From NCBI GenBank assembly GCA_029851415.1, contig CM056742.1:17373380-17437379 (forward strand): 64,000 nucleotides of DNA, read 5' to 3'. This stretch comes from Eretmocerus hayati (Eukaryota; Arthropoda; Insecta; Hymenoptera; Aphelinidae). The notes beneath the pieces are model-generated. The model was given only the letters and a program-made list of their open reading frames with translations, did not search any database and was not told the origin of the DNA. Shown here one piece after another: positions 54,327 through 64,000 of this stretch. The translations under genes were made by a program, and so were the position numbers. Numbering within the stretch: position 1 is the first letter of the stretch; the number at the start of each line of letters is the position of its first letter.

Positions 54327-55103
54327 ATGGGTTCATCCCGTGAACAAGCTTCAACCTCAGCTATGGAAGTTGACAACCCACCGGTCGGCTTAGATCAGTC
54401 AATTAGCGATGTTATTAGACAACCGGAGAAGTGGGAATCTTTCCTCGATTTAACACACCAAAATCTTGGAGGATTAGCTACACAGTATATGACCAACTTT
54501 TTCACTAAATCAACAGGAAACGATGTAACATATGGAATTCGATTCATAGATAACAATCCAATGCTAGGTCGTTCTAGGTTAAGTTTCATCAAATCATCTG
54601 ATGATATAGTTCTAGACAATACTCAAATTTTCAAAGGTACTAAGGGACTCTATGAACTTATATTCTCATCAAAACCCCAGAACTTCACCGAATCCGACCT
54701 ACATGAGTACAAACAAATCCTACATATTAGCCTCCCTCATAGAATTGGTAATCATCCGAAGGGAAAGAGGATTGGTTCCAAAGGATGGAAGTATAAGAAA
54801 GTCATCAAACCTTTGACTACAAAACCACCCCTACTCTCCTCATCTTCATCAGAGGGTCAGTCGGATGACGGGCTCAAGGGAGCTGGAATGATGAAGAATG
54901 TATTGAAACGTATCAAAGACGAAGATGGAATGGTATTACACGGATACGAATCTAAAGTAGATCATATCTATTGGAATGATCCTAATGAGCTAGTATCAAG
55001 ACTTGACCTACTTATGAGGGAGGCAGAAATAGGTCATACTGGCGTACAGAATGAGATTCATGCTATTCTAGAAGAATTGCACGAGGATGGGTATATCTCA
55101 TAA
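54327..55103 (+). CDS. DUF8207-like viral-type protein
   Basis: 258 codons from ATG. Recognisable blocks are YGIRFIDNNPMLGRSRLSF, GTKGLYELIFSSKP, HRIGNHPKGKRIGSKGWKYK, then IYWNDPNELVSRLDLLMREA and a closing EIHAILEELHEDGYI. I recognise this as the uncharacterised domain that often accompanies packaging ATPases of adintovirus/Maverick-like insertions in insects; the DUF number is from memory. Function unknown. The frame is intact. The gene lies downstream of the ATPase on the same strand. Confidence 0.65.
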   Translation: MGSSREQASTSAMEVDNPPVGLDQSISDVIRQPEKWESFLDLTHQNLGGLATQYMTNFFTKSTGNDVTYGIRFIDNNPMLGRSRLSFIKSSDDIVLDNTQIFKGTKGLYELIFSSKPQNFTESDLHEYKQILHISLPHRIGNHPKGKRIGSKGWKYKKVIKPLTTKPPLLSSSSSEGQSDDGLKGAGMMKNVLKRIKDEDGMVLHGYESKVDHIYWNDPNELVSRLDLLMREAEIGHTGVQNEIHAILEELHEDGYIS

Positions 55104-55164
55104 AAGGGGTATACGAACCATTCTTCAGACAGTAGGTGTTTGTCCACCACAGAGAACACTTCGC

Positions 55165-56193
55165 TCACAAGAGAGAGGGAAATAGAGAGAGAGAGAGACG
55201 AAGACATAATTTAATGACTTGTAAGCCGTTAAATGATGTACATGTCATAAAAGAAAAACTCAAAAAAGAAACATAAAAATTTTGAGGATCTTTTCTTTTC
55301 TCTTCAACATACATATTGATCATTGGCATAATTGATTTCTTGATAGATTTATTATTCTTCTTCATATTGACATCTATGGATTTTAGATAACTGATGCAAG
55401 GAGGATGATAGGGTGGTATATCTATTGTATCCAGCAAATTTTTTGCATTCAATCCTATTTTATCTTTCAAAAATGCTTTGCACAGCGTCTGATAAACTTT
55501 AGTCATAGATCTGTATGACATATGAACTAGTAATGTTGCGAGTTTCCATACCCCCACAAACTCAGTAGTTACTTGATTTTTCTCTTTCGCTATTTTGATG
55601 TTTGATTCAATCCATTTTGTGAATTCATGGAATCTCACTTGACTCGGTTCAAGATAGTTAGCCTCCAGTTCTCTTTCTCTATCAAGACGTGCTTGTTCGA
55701 GTTCCCTACGGACATGAGGCATATTTGGAGAACTCTCAATTAATTTTTGAACATCTGTTTCTAATTTTGGGAAGTCTTCCATTTTAAACGTAGCTTGTGC
55801 TGTAAATTCATCATCATATTTGCCAATAATTACACAAGCATCTTTCTTATCCTGAGTATAATTGAACATGTCTTCAGGATATAAGTAAATAATTTCTGTT
55901 AGAGATTTTGGATGAGCAGATAAAAGAAGCATCCTTATAATGATTCCAGATTCATGTGGTGCTGATGCTCCTTTGCCATAACAATAATAGTTGAAAAAGC
56001 CAGAAATGGCTGCAATGAGATCAGCTAATGTGCGATTAACTTTCATAAATTTAACCTCTGCTGCAGCATCCGCAACAACTTTATCTGTATAATTATATTT
56101 ACACAAAGCTTGACCAGGAGAACTTTGAGTTGAGATCTCTGTTGTATCCCCTTTAATTTTATTATACGATTCCTTGTACGTTTCTGTAGACAT
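55165..56193 (-). CDS. Unassigned 342-residue protein
   Basis: An open frame with ATG start that I do not recognise. The composition is helical and soluble, with blocks such as TLADLIAAISGFFNYYCYGK, IIYLYPEDMFNY and GVWKLATLLVHMSYRSM, and a charged RRELEQARLDRERELEANY stretch near the middle. It has no signal peptide. The last 25 or so residues read through a GA-rich tract and are probably not genuine. It is single-exon, flanked by GA-rich tracts on both sides, and points away from the viral-type cluster. Its look (one helical domain, no introns) would fit a viral capsid or nucleoprotein relic, but that is a guess. Confidence 0.5.
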   Translation of the reverse strand: MSTETYKESYNKIKGDTTEISTQSSPGQALCKYNYTDKVVADAAAEVKFMKVNRTLADLIAAISGFFNYYCYGKGASAPHESGIIIRMLLLSAHPKSLTEIIYLYPEDMFNYTQDKKDACVIIGKYDDEFTAQATFKMEDFPKLETDVQKLIESSPNMPHVRRELEQARLDRERELEANYLEPSQVRFHEFTKWIESNIKIAKEKNQVTTEFVGVWKLATLLVHMSYRSMTKVYQTLCKAFLKDKIGLNAKNLLDTIDIPPYHPPCISYLKSIDVNMKKNNKSIKKSIMPMINMYVEEKRKDPQNFYVSFLSFSFMTCTSFNGLQVIKLCLRLSLSLFPSLL

Positions 56194-56228
56194 ATTGATT
56201 CAATTGATTCAGTTACTAACCATGAATT

Positions 56229-56376
<148 letters not shown>

Positions 56377-56704
56377 ATTGATTGATTGATTGATGTCCTT
56401 TATTCGTCATAAGACAAAATATAACCCAAATATTTTTACATATGTTGCATAATTCTAGAAATAATTGAGTATTCAAAAATTCAAAAATAAAAAGAAAAGG
56501 TGTAAAATATATATAACACAAGCGATTTGGTCAAGGACAGGTACATATCACAAATTGTGACTAGTCATTACAATTGCGAATTCGCGTATGTCCAAAATCT
56601 GAGAGCATGGGTTCACAAAAGAGAAAATATCACAGTTTGCTTCAGTCAGGTGACAGAAGGTCACGTAAAACTAATCGTAAGCTAAGAATAAGAACCCAAG
56701 CCTA

Positions 56705-59605
56705 TCATAGATTAAAATAATGCTTCTTCTCCACATCAATCTTCTGAGGAGTCTGTGTCATCAAGAGATCTTTTACGGCCTCTTTAAACAACGATATCTT
56801 CCCCAGCTGCCGAAAGCCCGGAGGGAGAAAGTTCCACAAATGAGCACATTGAACCTGGAAAAATCTTCTTCCATACTCAAGTCTCATATTGGGAACTTTG
56901 AGTACCCGCTCTTCTGTATCGCCGCGTGCGGGGCGTTCGGATTGGTACCTGGTAAACATCGCAGCAAGGTAGCCAGGTTCTCCCAAATGCATGATCTTAT
57001 GCATTAAAAGTGCTGCGAAGTACATTCTCCGCGAATCAGTACGTAACCAACCCAATCGCTCCCTAAACGGGGTGATGTGCTCGTCTCTCCTAAGATCAAA
57101 GATGAATCTCACACATGAATTGCTCAGTCTCTGTATCCGTTGCCGCTGTTCGTCCGTGGCGTCGAGGTACACGATTGTGCAGTAATCTAGATGCGGTTGA
57201 ACCAATGACTCGACTAGGCGAATCCGGAGAGGTCTGGTGATACACGCCCTAAAAAACCGCAAACCGTATAGGGCTCTGTTAACTTTCTTAGTGACTTGGT
57301 CAATGTGCGGTTTCCACGTCAGTTCACTATCAAGTGTAACACCGAGACTCACAACCGTATCACTGAACGGGATGAAATTTCCATCCTGTATCTCAACCCC
57401 TGGCAAGTCCACTCTCTTCAGATCTTTGATATTCCTCTCAGAGCTGAAGTAGATTGCCTTGGTCTTGCCAGCGTTGAGACACAGGCCGGAACTCTTGGCC
57501 CATTCGGCAACTAGTCGTCCTATTTCACCCAGCCGAGCGATGCCCTCCCTGATTTTAGTTTTCTCGACTTGGAGATAAATTTGGAGGTCGTCCGCATAAA
57601 ATAGATGATGTACCGACTTTCCGTCTAGCAAACCAGGTAAATCATTGACATATAAGCTGAAGAGTAAAGGCCCGAGAACGGAACCCTGTGGAACACCCAG
57701 ATTGGTTTCAAGCCAATCAGAATTACCAGATTTTGAAGTGACTTTTTGGGTGCGACCTTGTAAGTATGATTTTATCCACAGAAGTGCCGATCTCGAAAAG
57801 CCAAGATTTCGGAGTTTACTCAACAGCTTAGATGGTGATATCGTGTCAAAAGCTTTACTAAAGTCAAAAAGCAGGAGCAAGGTGATCTTCTTCTTGTCAA
57901 TGCCTACTCTGATGTCATCTGTCAACTTTAGTAGAGCTGTCTGGGTGCTATGGTATTGCCTGAAACCAGTCTGGAAGCGATCTTGTAATTCCTCTTGTTT
58001 TAAGTACTCCGTGATTTGGTCGTGTGCGATTTTTTCCAGGACCTTGGCGAGAAAACACAGCAGCGCTATAGGACGGAAGTCCGAGACCGTTGATGGAGCG
58101 GCAGTCTTTTTCAGTGCGATCAGCTGTGCTTGCTTCCAAGCCTCGGGAAAAGTGCTATGAGCGAAAGAGGAGTTGGAAATATGTACAATAAGATCACCAA
58201 TAGCCGGAAGAGCCTTCGCGATCACGCTTTGGGGAATCCCGTCTGACCCACGGGCTTGCGAGGAAAAATGTTTGATAGCAAGGACTACGTTATTGAAATT
58301 TGTAGGCTTAAAATTAAAACCCTCCTTTGAAGCCGAATTTATATCGTCCATTGCTTCATCTATATTTTCGTGAGGTGAAACGGAAACTCCCGCAAAGTGA
58401 GCGTTCAACTCATCCGGTGTGAAACCGTGAAGTTCCTCCTCTTTGCTCTTAGGCAGGAGGCCGAGGTTGCGCATTTCCTTCCAGATGTTCTTATGTTGAT
58501 CAAGAGCGTCTGATAGATGGTTTTGAAGGAAGGAGTTACGCTCTTGTTCCATGCGCAAGTCGACCTCTTCGCTAAGCCGAAAATACTCACTTTGAAGCTC
58601 AGGACACTTGCGCTGGTTACGTTGATTTCGTTCCCAGCGCCTGCGCGTCGCATCTCGCTTATTCATGAGCACCCTCAACTCAGGACCAATCCAAGGAGCA
58701 TCATTTTTCGCGGGTTGATAGTTTTTTCTGGCGCCAATTCATCAATAACAGTCATTAAATTCTCATTCAAGCAGTGAATTGCGTCTTTCAAGCTGGTTTC
58801 GGCATTTTCAAGAGCTGTCCAGTCGCAGCGAAGCAGACGGTCATTTAGCATCTCCGGAGTGATATTACGAAAATCCCTATAAGTAAAGGAATTTTTTGGC
58901 GGAGTGGGAGTGAAGACGTTGATGGTGACGTCTATGACCGAGTGCCTGCCGAAACTGGGCAGGAGTCTGTTTTGAAAGTCTGTAACGATGTCATTGTCAT
59001 CTACGTAAATGTGGTCAATCCATGTATGAGATGTATTGGGGGTGTGTTGGTGAGTCGGGCCATGCTGCACTATCTGCAAGGCAAGTTCTCCTGTCAGTGC
59101 AGTCAGTGTCTTGGTGTCAGGGTGAGCAGTGTCTAACAAATCCGCGTTCAGATCTCCCATTATAATTTTGTGACTATAATCCCCACACAGTCAGCGTAAC
59201 GAGCCAAACAGCCCGTCATCCTTCTGCATGGCGATTTTCGGGGGTCTGTAAATTACCACGACTAAAATTGGAGGGGAGTTACCCTGCTGTACGCTACAGA
59301 AAAGAAATTCAGGGACACCAGGTTTCCCTGGGCCAAAAGTTTTAGACGAAATTAGCTTCTCTACCTTGAAATCATTGCGTACGTACAAGGCAACCCCACC
59401 ACCCTCTCTGTTTCGATCCTATCTCAACAGAGAAAAACCCGGTATCTGAACGAGACTGTCATCCACATACTCATCTAGCTTCGACTCAGCCACCCCAAAT
59501 AGATGGTAGGAGGGATCGTTGGCGACGAGCAAGCGTAGATGCTCAATCTTATCTGTCAGGGAGTTAAGGTTGATAAATCCCGCTTTTAAGGAACCTCCAC
59601 TCCCT
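56705..59605 (-). pseudogene. LINE ORF2: APE-type endonuclease plus reverse transcriptase
   Basis: Endonuclease region about 59605-58710: opens with FINLNSLTDKIEHLR, then FGVAESKLDEYVDDS, VVVIYRPP, MGDLNADLL and SHTWIDHIY. It contains a TAG near 59420 and a TGA near 59192. A single frame change in an A-run near 58710 leads into the 658-codon RT frame (to 56705). That frame shows SDFRPIALLCFLAKVLEKI, TGFRQYHSTQTALL, LLLFDFSKAFDTI, GVPQGSVLGPLLFSLYVNDL and the catalytic FYADDLQIY, with a C-terminal DYCTIVY region. ORF2 normally nicks target DNA and primes reverse transcription; this copy cannot make it in one piece without recoding. Confidence 0.88.
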
Positions 59606-59631
59606 CGTCGCTCCTCAGCAGCCGTATTTAG

Positions 59632-61454
59632 TCAAGGAGTCTCCACTGATTCTGCTGCCGGAACCCCGTTCTGCTCCGGAACGACTGTGCAGCTCTGGTT
59701 GTTGTTAGAGGACGCACGAGTACGTTTTGGAACACTTCGACAGGCCGTTTGAATGACCTGCAGATCAGCGAGGGACTCGAACGTGTGCGCTCGCTCACCA
59801 TTCTTCCGCCTAACCCAGAAACGTCCACCGCTGTGCCAGACGTATCGTAGTCCCAAACCGCGTGCAACTGACCTCAAACGTATATACTCCTTGTACTTTT
59901 CGCGGGGGAGCATTTCATTTATGAAGATTTTACGGTCTGGCACATGAGCTTTCTTCTTGGACTTGGATCAAGTAGATCAGACTGGATGTTATTAGCCGTG
60001 AAATAATTATTGGCGATTGAACGTTTAGCCTGAATCACTTCCCCGACTAGTCGGCTACTGGAGAGTTGGACTACGCATGATGGTAAAGAACGCGAGATGG
60101 CAGCTGGGGCTCGGGAAGATGGGACCGAATCGCGATTTCCAGTTGGAGGCCTCTCCCCAGACGCACGCCCTGGTTGCAGGACATGAACATCAGCAATGTC
60201 TGCCCTCTCCAGTGAGGGGAGGATGGACTTGAGCACTGCGTAAGAAATATCAGATAATTGTGCCGGTGAGGCCATTGAATTTTCTTTCAAAACTCCATTA
60301 ATAATCAATTTACAGCGCTCAAGGCCGTCACTGCCGTGTCCCTGTCGCTGCTTCCCAGCGTGTGAGTGGGGGGACTTGTCCATCCTAGGTGGAATAAGAG
60401 GAAACGAGGATTGATGTGGCGATTCGACATTACTATTCTCGTTAATTCTACATTCTCTATCTCGCAGACTACACTGGTGACCTTCTAATAGCTCAGTCAG
60501 AGTGGAAAGCTGGCCTTTCATGGTGGTATTCTGCTCCAGGAGAAGCTGGTGATCCAAGCGAAGCTCCTCCAGCTGGGAGTTCGGCCTCTCGATAAGTCTC
60601 TCGAGAGAAGATACACGTTCCAACAGGCGATCATCCACCTCTTTCACTGCTGGCGTGAGAGGTGGAGAGGGAATGGCAACGTTTTGTCGACTCACGAGAG
60701 ATTTTATTTCGACGAGCTGATCCCGGAGCATGTCATATTGTTGATAAAAGAGGTCCAGTGTAGACTGCGCTATAAATACCCATTCAGGTTCAGGAGACTT
60801 CGTCGTTGTCGATGCTGATGGTACTGCAGGTTGTCCCGAGATGTTGCGGCTGTTACTTTCTACCGACCCAACAGCGTGGTCCACAGGTGGTATGGTGAGC
60901 AGCGACTGGGTGGTAGCATTGAGCCGCGCGTCCGTTCGCTGCTTTTGAATATTCGCGGGCTCTACTGTGTTGGACTGCTGCAGGGTGGCGCCACTTGACG
61001 GAGACAGATCTGCAGGCGATAGCGTATCCCCCTCTAGCGCGAGCTGTGGCCTTTTAGTGGAAAGAGAGGCATTGGTGATGGGGAGCTTCGCGCTGCGGCG
61101 CGCAGCGGTGGTATGCTGCGGAGCGGGGGGAGACAATCCTGACGCAGCGCGCGAGCTGAGTCGCGTGTGTGAGATGGGCTGATTACTCACACGTCTTTGC
61201 GAGTTCGTATTCTCCTTCTCTCTCCCTCTGGCTGTTTGCATGCTGAGGCGAGAAGTCGTAGTCGTCTGCTTCGACGCACTCGATTTCAATTGTGCGGCTG
61301 GATTTTGACTCACCTCCAGACAGCCTTTGCATGTGTCTGCTTCTCGGGATGAGATCGAGCACTTGACATGTGCTGATCCCTTGCAGATGATGCATTCTTT
61401 GCTGCCCGCGCGCAAGGATTTGTGGCAGTAACAGCAGGTGTTGTCACTCATCAT
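59632..61454 (-). pseudogene. LINE ORF1: PHD-like zinc finger and FP-like domain
   Basis: ATG at 61454. The first 45 residues make a PHD-like zinc knuckle set (CCYCHK, CIICKG, HVKC, CKGC). A long Ser/Thr/Pro-rich region follows, then a coiled coil at about 265-340 (DRLLERVSSLERLIER), and after a frame change near 59925 a C-terminal domain (KIFINEMLPREKYKEYIRLRSVA, LRYVWHSGGRFWVR) like the baculovirus-FP-type domain common in CR1-type ORF1 proteins. ORF1 proteins coat element RNA. Only one frameshift separates the two parts. Confidence 0.8.
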
Positions 61455-61744
61455 GCAGCAGACAGCAAGGCGGTGAGGCGAGCCAGCGTAGCAGACGACC
61501 TCCGAGCATGCGCAGAAAGCTCACTTTCCGCGCCAAGCACTGCCAACTCGATGTTGTTGTTGGAAATTGCAGAATTGGAATTATTCCTCCCAGGCTCTAG
61601 TAGGAGCCATGCAGTGATGCTCCAGTGGTATTAGCCTGCAGGAGGAAGTCCAATCTGCAAAAAAGTGCCACTCGGGACGACGTTTTGGTGGTCAAAAAGA
61701 TGTTCAAACACGGAGCGATGTTAGATGCGTGTGGAAGCACTTAC

Positions 61745-64000
61745 CGCCAGAGAGAAAGATGGTTTGGAGTCCTTACAAAAGCGGGCTTGTATCTCATCCT
61801 CAATTGGTCAAACCCCGAGAAGCTCGTCGCTTTTTTTTCACCTGCGCGTTTGAGTTTTGCCTCAAGTACAATCTCTAATTGTTTGTGATAACAGTAAAAA
61901 TCACACCTGTTGGGCTGACTCCTATCTAAGTGATCGGATTTTTTCACTGGATGTTCTCTAAACATCAATACCCCTTCCATATCAAATAAGGAAACCATAG
62001 GTGTGACAAAAGTAAATTCATTCATCTCTTGAGATACACGCATATCAATTGACATATTAACACGAGATTGGAGCCAAGATTCGAGGTACTTTTTGAAATA
62101 ATGTATAAATTCTCTTAGTTTGTCTGGTGCCGAGCTTAAGTCTATATCGGCAAGTGCCAAGAGTGATATTTGGGCGTTAATTCTGCACAAGTGTACGTGG
62201 CTCTCATCCCCCAGATAAGAGGATATTCTGCAACCGATGAATGAATTTATAGGAATGAAAAAACCATCTTCATACTTCAAGATGCCCTCGAATTCCAATC
62301 TCTTGAAAAACTCGTATTCTTGTTTTGCAATGGAGTCACGATCTGAAGTTGGAGGTGCAGCTTGAACCGAGCCGCGAATGAGTTTTTTCAACATCAGAAA
62401 CTCTTTCGGGCTACGCGCGGAGATTGTTAGGCCTGGATCAAAATGAGCAACTTCGCGACCTCCTATTTTAACTCGATAACTTTCAAAGTGAGGACTTTCT
62501 CTCAACATTTCGATACGATCAATGTCTGGAGCAAAGTCTATGAGCTTGCTCTCTTTACATTGGGAGGTGCTTGGCTTATGCCCAAAATATACATATCTTT
62601 TATCGGAGGCTTCGCTTATCTTCTTTAGTACTTTGGGGTTATCCGCCTCTCCTTCCTTTATTTCCAAATAAACAGGGTGGCTAAAATCCTCCTTCAAGAA
62701 TCTCTCAACTCCAGCTTTACCATATGTGACTTCAGTCGGCACATTACCAAGTTTGGTGGAGTGCCTATCTTGCAAGAAAGGGAAAAAGATCTCTGTGACC
62801 TTCTCTGCTTTCATGTATGCTTCTATATTCTGAGAGTAAGATTTCCACACCTGGAAATTGAGTTCGGTGAAATTACGCAATTACTGATTAGCAGGATCCT
62901 ATCATCATATCATCATCATTCATATATTTCATATACCTCATCAGGGATCTTCCCGTGGATATAATATAATGGATCATTTTTCTGCGCAGTGTGAACGCCG
63001 GCGAAGTCAGGGATGACAGAGTCTTGTAGGTTTTTATGTGAGTCACAGGAGTCGGACTTTTGTAGTTTTTGTCCCGTATTTTCTTCCTCTTCCATCTGTT
63101 CACGAACCCGAGGGTTTATCTTCTCTATTTCAGCTATCACATGCCCCTGGAACAGTTTTACGATTTGAGGGTTAGGACGAAATATGTTATCAGGGTGACG
63201 ATATCACTGAAACTTTCGACTTCTGGTCATTCCGTGGTGGAACGGGCTATGAGGAGTTTCTTCAGACCGTTTCGTGACGATCCAGATATTATACCAATCT
63301 TCATCCGTTTTACCTGTGGCGAGAGTATCGCAGATTTCGGGAGAAAAGTTATCACAGCGTAACCCAAAACCAATCGAGAGGAACTCCAATTTTTCAACTT
63401 CATGTGAACTCCATGAGTGTTCAAAGCATTCGATCGAGTTTTGCTACTTTTCTTTGAGGTGTAGAATGTAGCATAAAACAATACACGGCGCGGACGCGTT
63501 TTGATTCCTGTTGTTTACACGAGGTATAGTTTGAATAAGGGCTATGCACTATGAAGTCTCTAATTAGAAAGAAACCAAGGGAAGATGGAACCATGGGTCG
63601 AGCTTTCAATGTATTTGATTTTTGATGGTTCTTGGGATCATCATTTTCTTGGAACCACCATATAAATGAGGCTAAATGAGGAGCACCAGTCATATATCTT
63701 GGGTCCCGACATTCTTCACTCAATGAAGTCAAAAGTCAAAAGTTTCAAATAAACATATAATTAATATAGTCTTCAAGCACTACTCACAGCGAACGTGACC
63801 ACCGGCTCATCTGGATCACTACTTTCTATGAAAGGATTTAAGTCGAATTGCAGCATCCCGCCAATGAAGCTTAGCATTCTGTTTTTGTTGTGAGAAAACA
63901 AATATTTCGGTAAAATATCGTAATTCTTCAGAAATTTTCCCTGAAAATTCAACATTTTTTTACTCAGTTCGATGATTTCATATTTGGTTATAATACTGAT
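61745..64000 (-). CDS. Uncharacterised multi-exon gene with PD-(D/E)XK-like motif (partial)
   Basis: Runs off the right edge. Supported exons: 64000-63788 (open to the edge, donor GCT|GTGAGT), 63146-62937 (acceptor TTCCAG, donor GAG|GTATAT) and 62850-61745 (acceptor TTTCCAG, donor GCG|GTAAGT); the last two join in phase 0. One or two more exons probably lie in 63300-63730 but are not resolved. The large exon encodes about 368 residues of a soluble globular protein. Near its end DFYCYHKQLEIVLEAKLKR places Asp, then Glu-x-Lys, in the PD-(D/E)XK nuclease order, followed by a Q-x4-Y (DQLRMRYKPAF). I cannot name the family. The 3' exon is not found; a LINE fills the DNA beyond the last donor. Confidence 0.6.

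Overview
The window is eukaryotic nuclear DNA from an arthropod, almost certainly an insect. Genes are split by short GT-AG introns, intergenic DNA is AT-rich, and the proteins read as insect-type orthologues. A hymenopteran is plausible but the sequence alone does not prove it.

Positions 1-42000 hold eight conserved single-copy genes on strictly alternating strands: CPSF6 (-), mitofusin/Marf (+), ATP synthase OSCP (-), WDR24 (+), RalA (-), PEX14 (+), CTDNEP1/Dullard (-) and topoisomerase 3-beta (+). I rebuilt the exons of each from splice sites and reading phase. All eight give full-length open proteins: about 633, 760, 207, 806, 201/197, 242, 243 and 852 residues. Their jobs are unrelated: mRNA 3' processing, mitochondrial fusion, ATP synthesis, TORC1 amino-acid signalling, small-GTPase signalling, peroxisome import, nuclear-envelope lipid control and RNA/DNA topology. 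The shared feature is the divergent/convergent packing. RalA has two alternative last exons that give different prenylated tails.

Repeats sit in the gaps and large introns. They include a foldback element with a tRNA-like B box (25503-26676), a second foldback inside a Top3-beta intron (38825-40199), a truncated Penelope-like element with inverted pseudo-LTRs and a hammerhead-like hairpin (35641-36700), and several MITE-like elements.

Positions 42000-64000 are accessory DNA. A decayed stretch (43100-48000) holds an Hsp70 pseudogene cut by two abutting MITEs, plus unidentified gene fragments, one of them duplicated. Next come a near-perfect palindrome with 347-base arms (51448-52249) and an insertion resembling an adintovirus/Maverick-type virus. 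That insertion has a parvovirus-VP1-like phospholipase A2 protein, a packaging ATPase and a DUF8207-like protein. Then follow an unassigned 342-residue reading frame, a 143-base (GA)n tract, and a lightly damaged 5.2-kb non-LTR retrotransposon on the minus strand. The window ends inside an uncharacterised multi-exon minus-strand gene that carries a PD-(D/E)XK-nuclease-like motif and runs off the edge.
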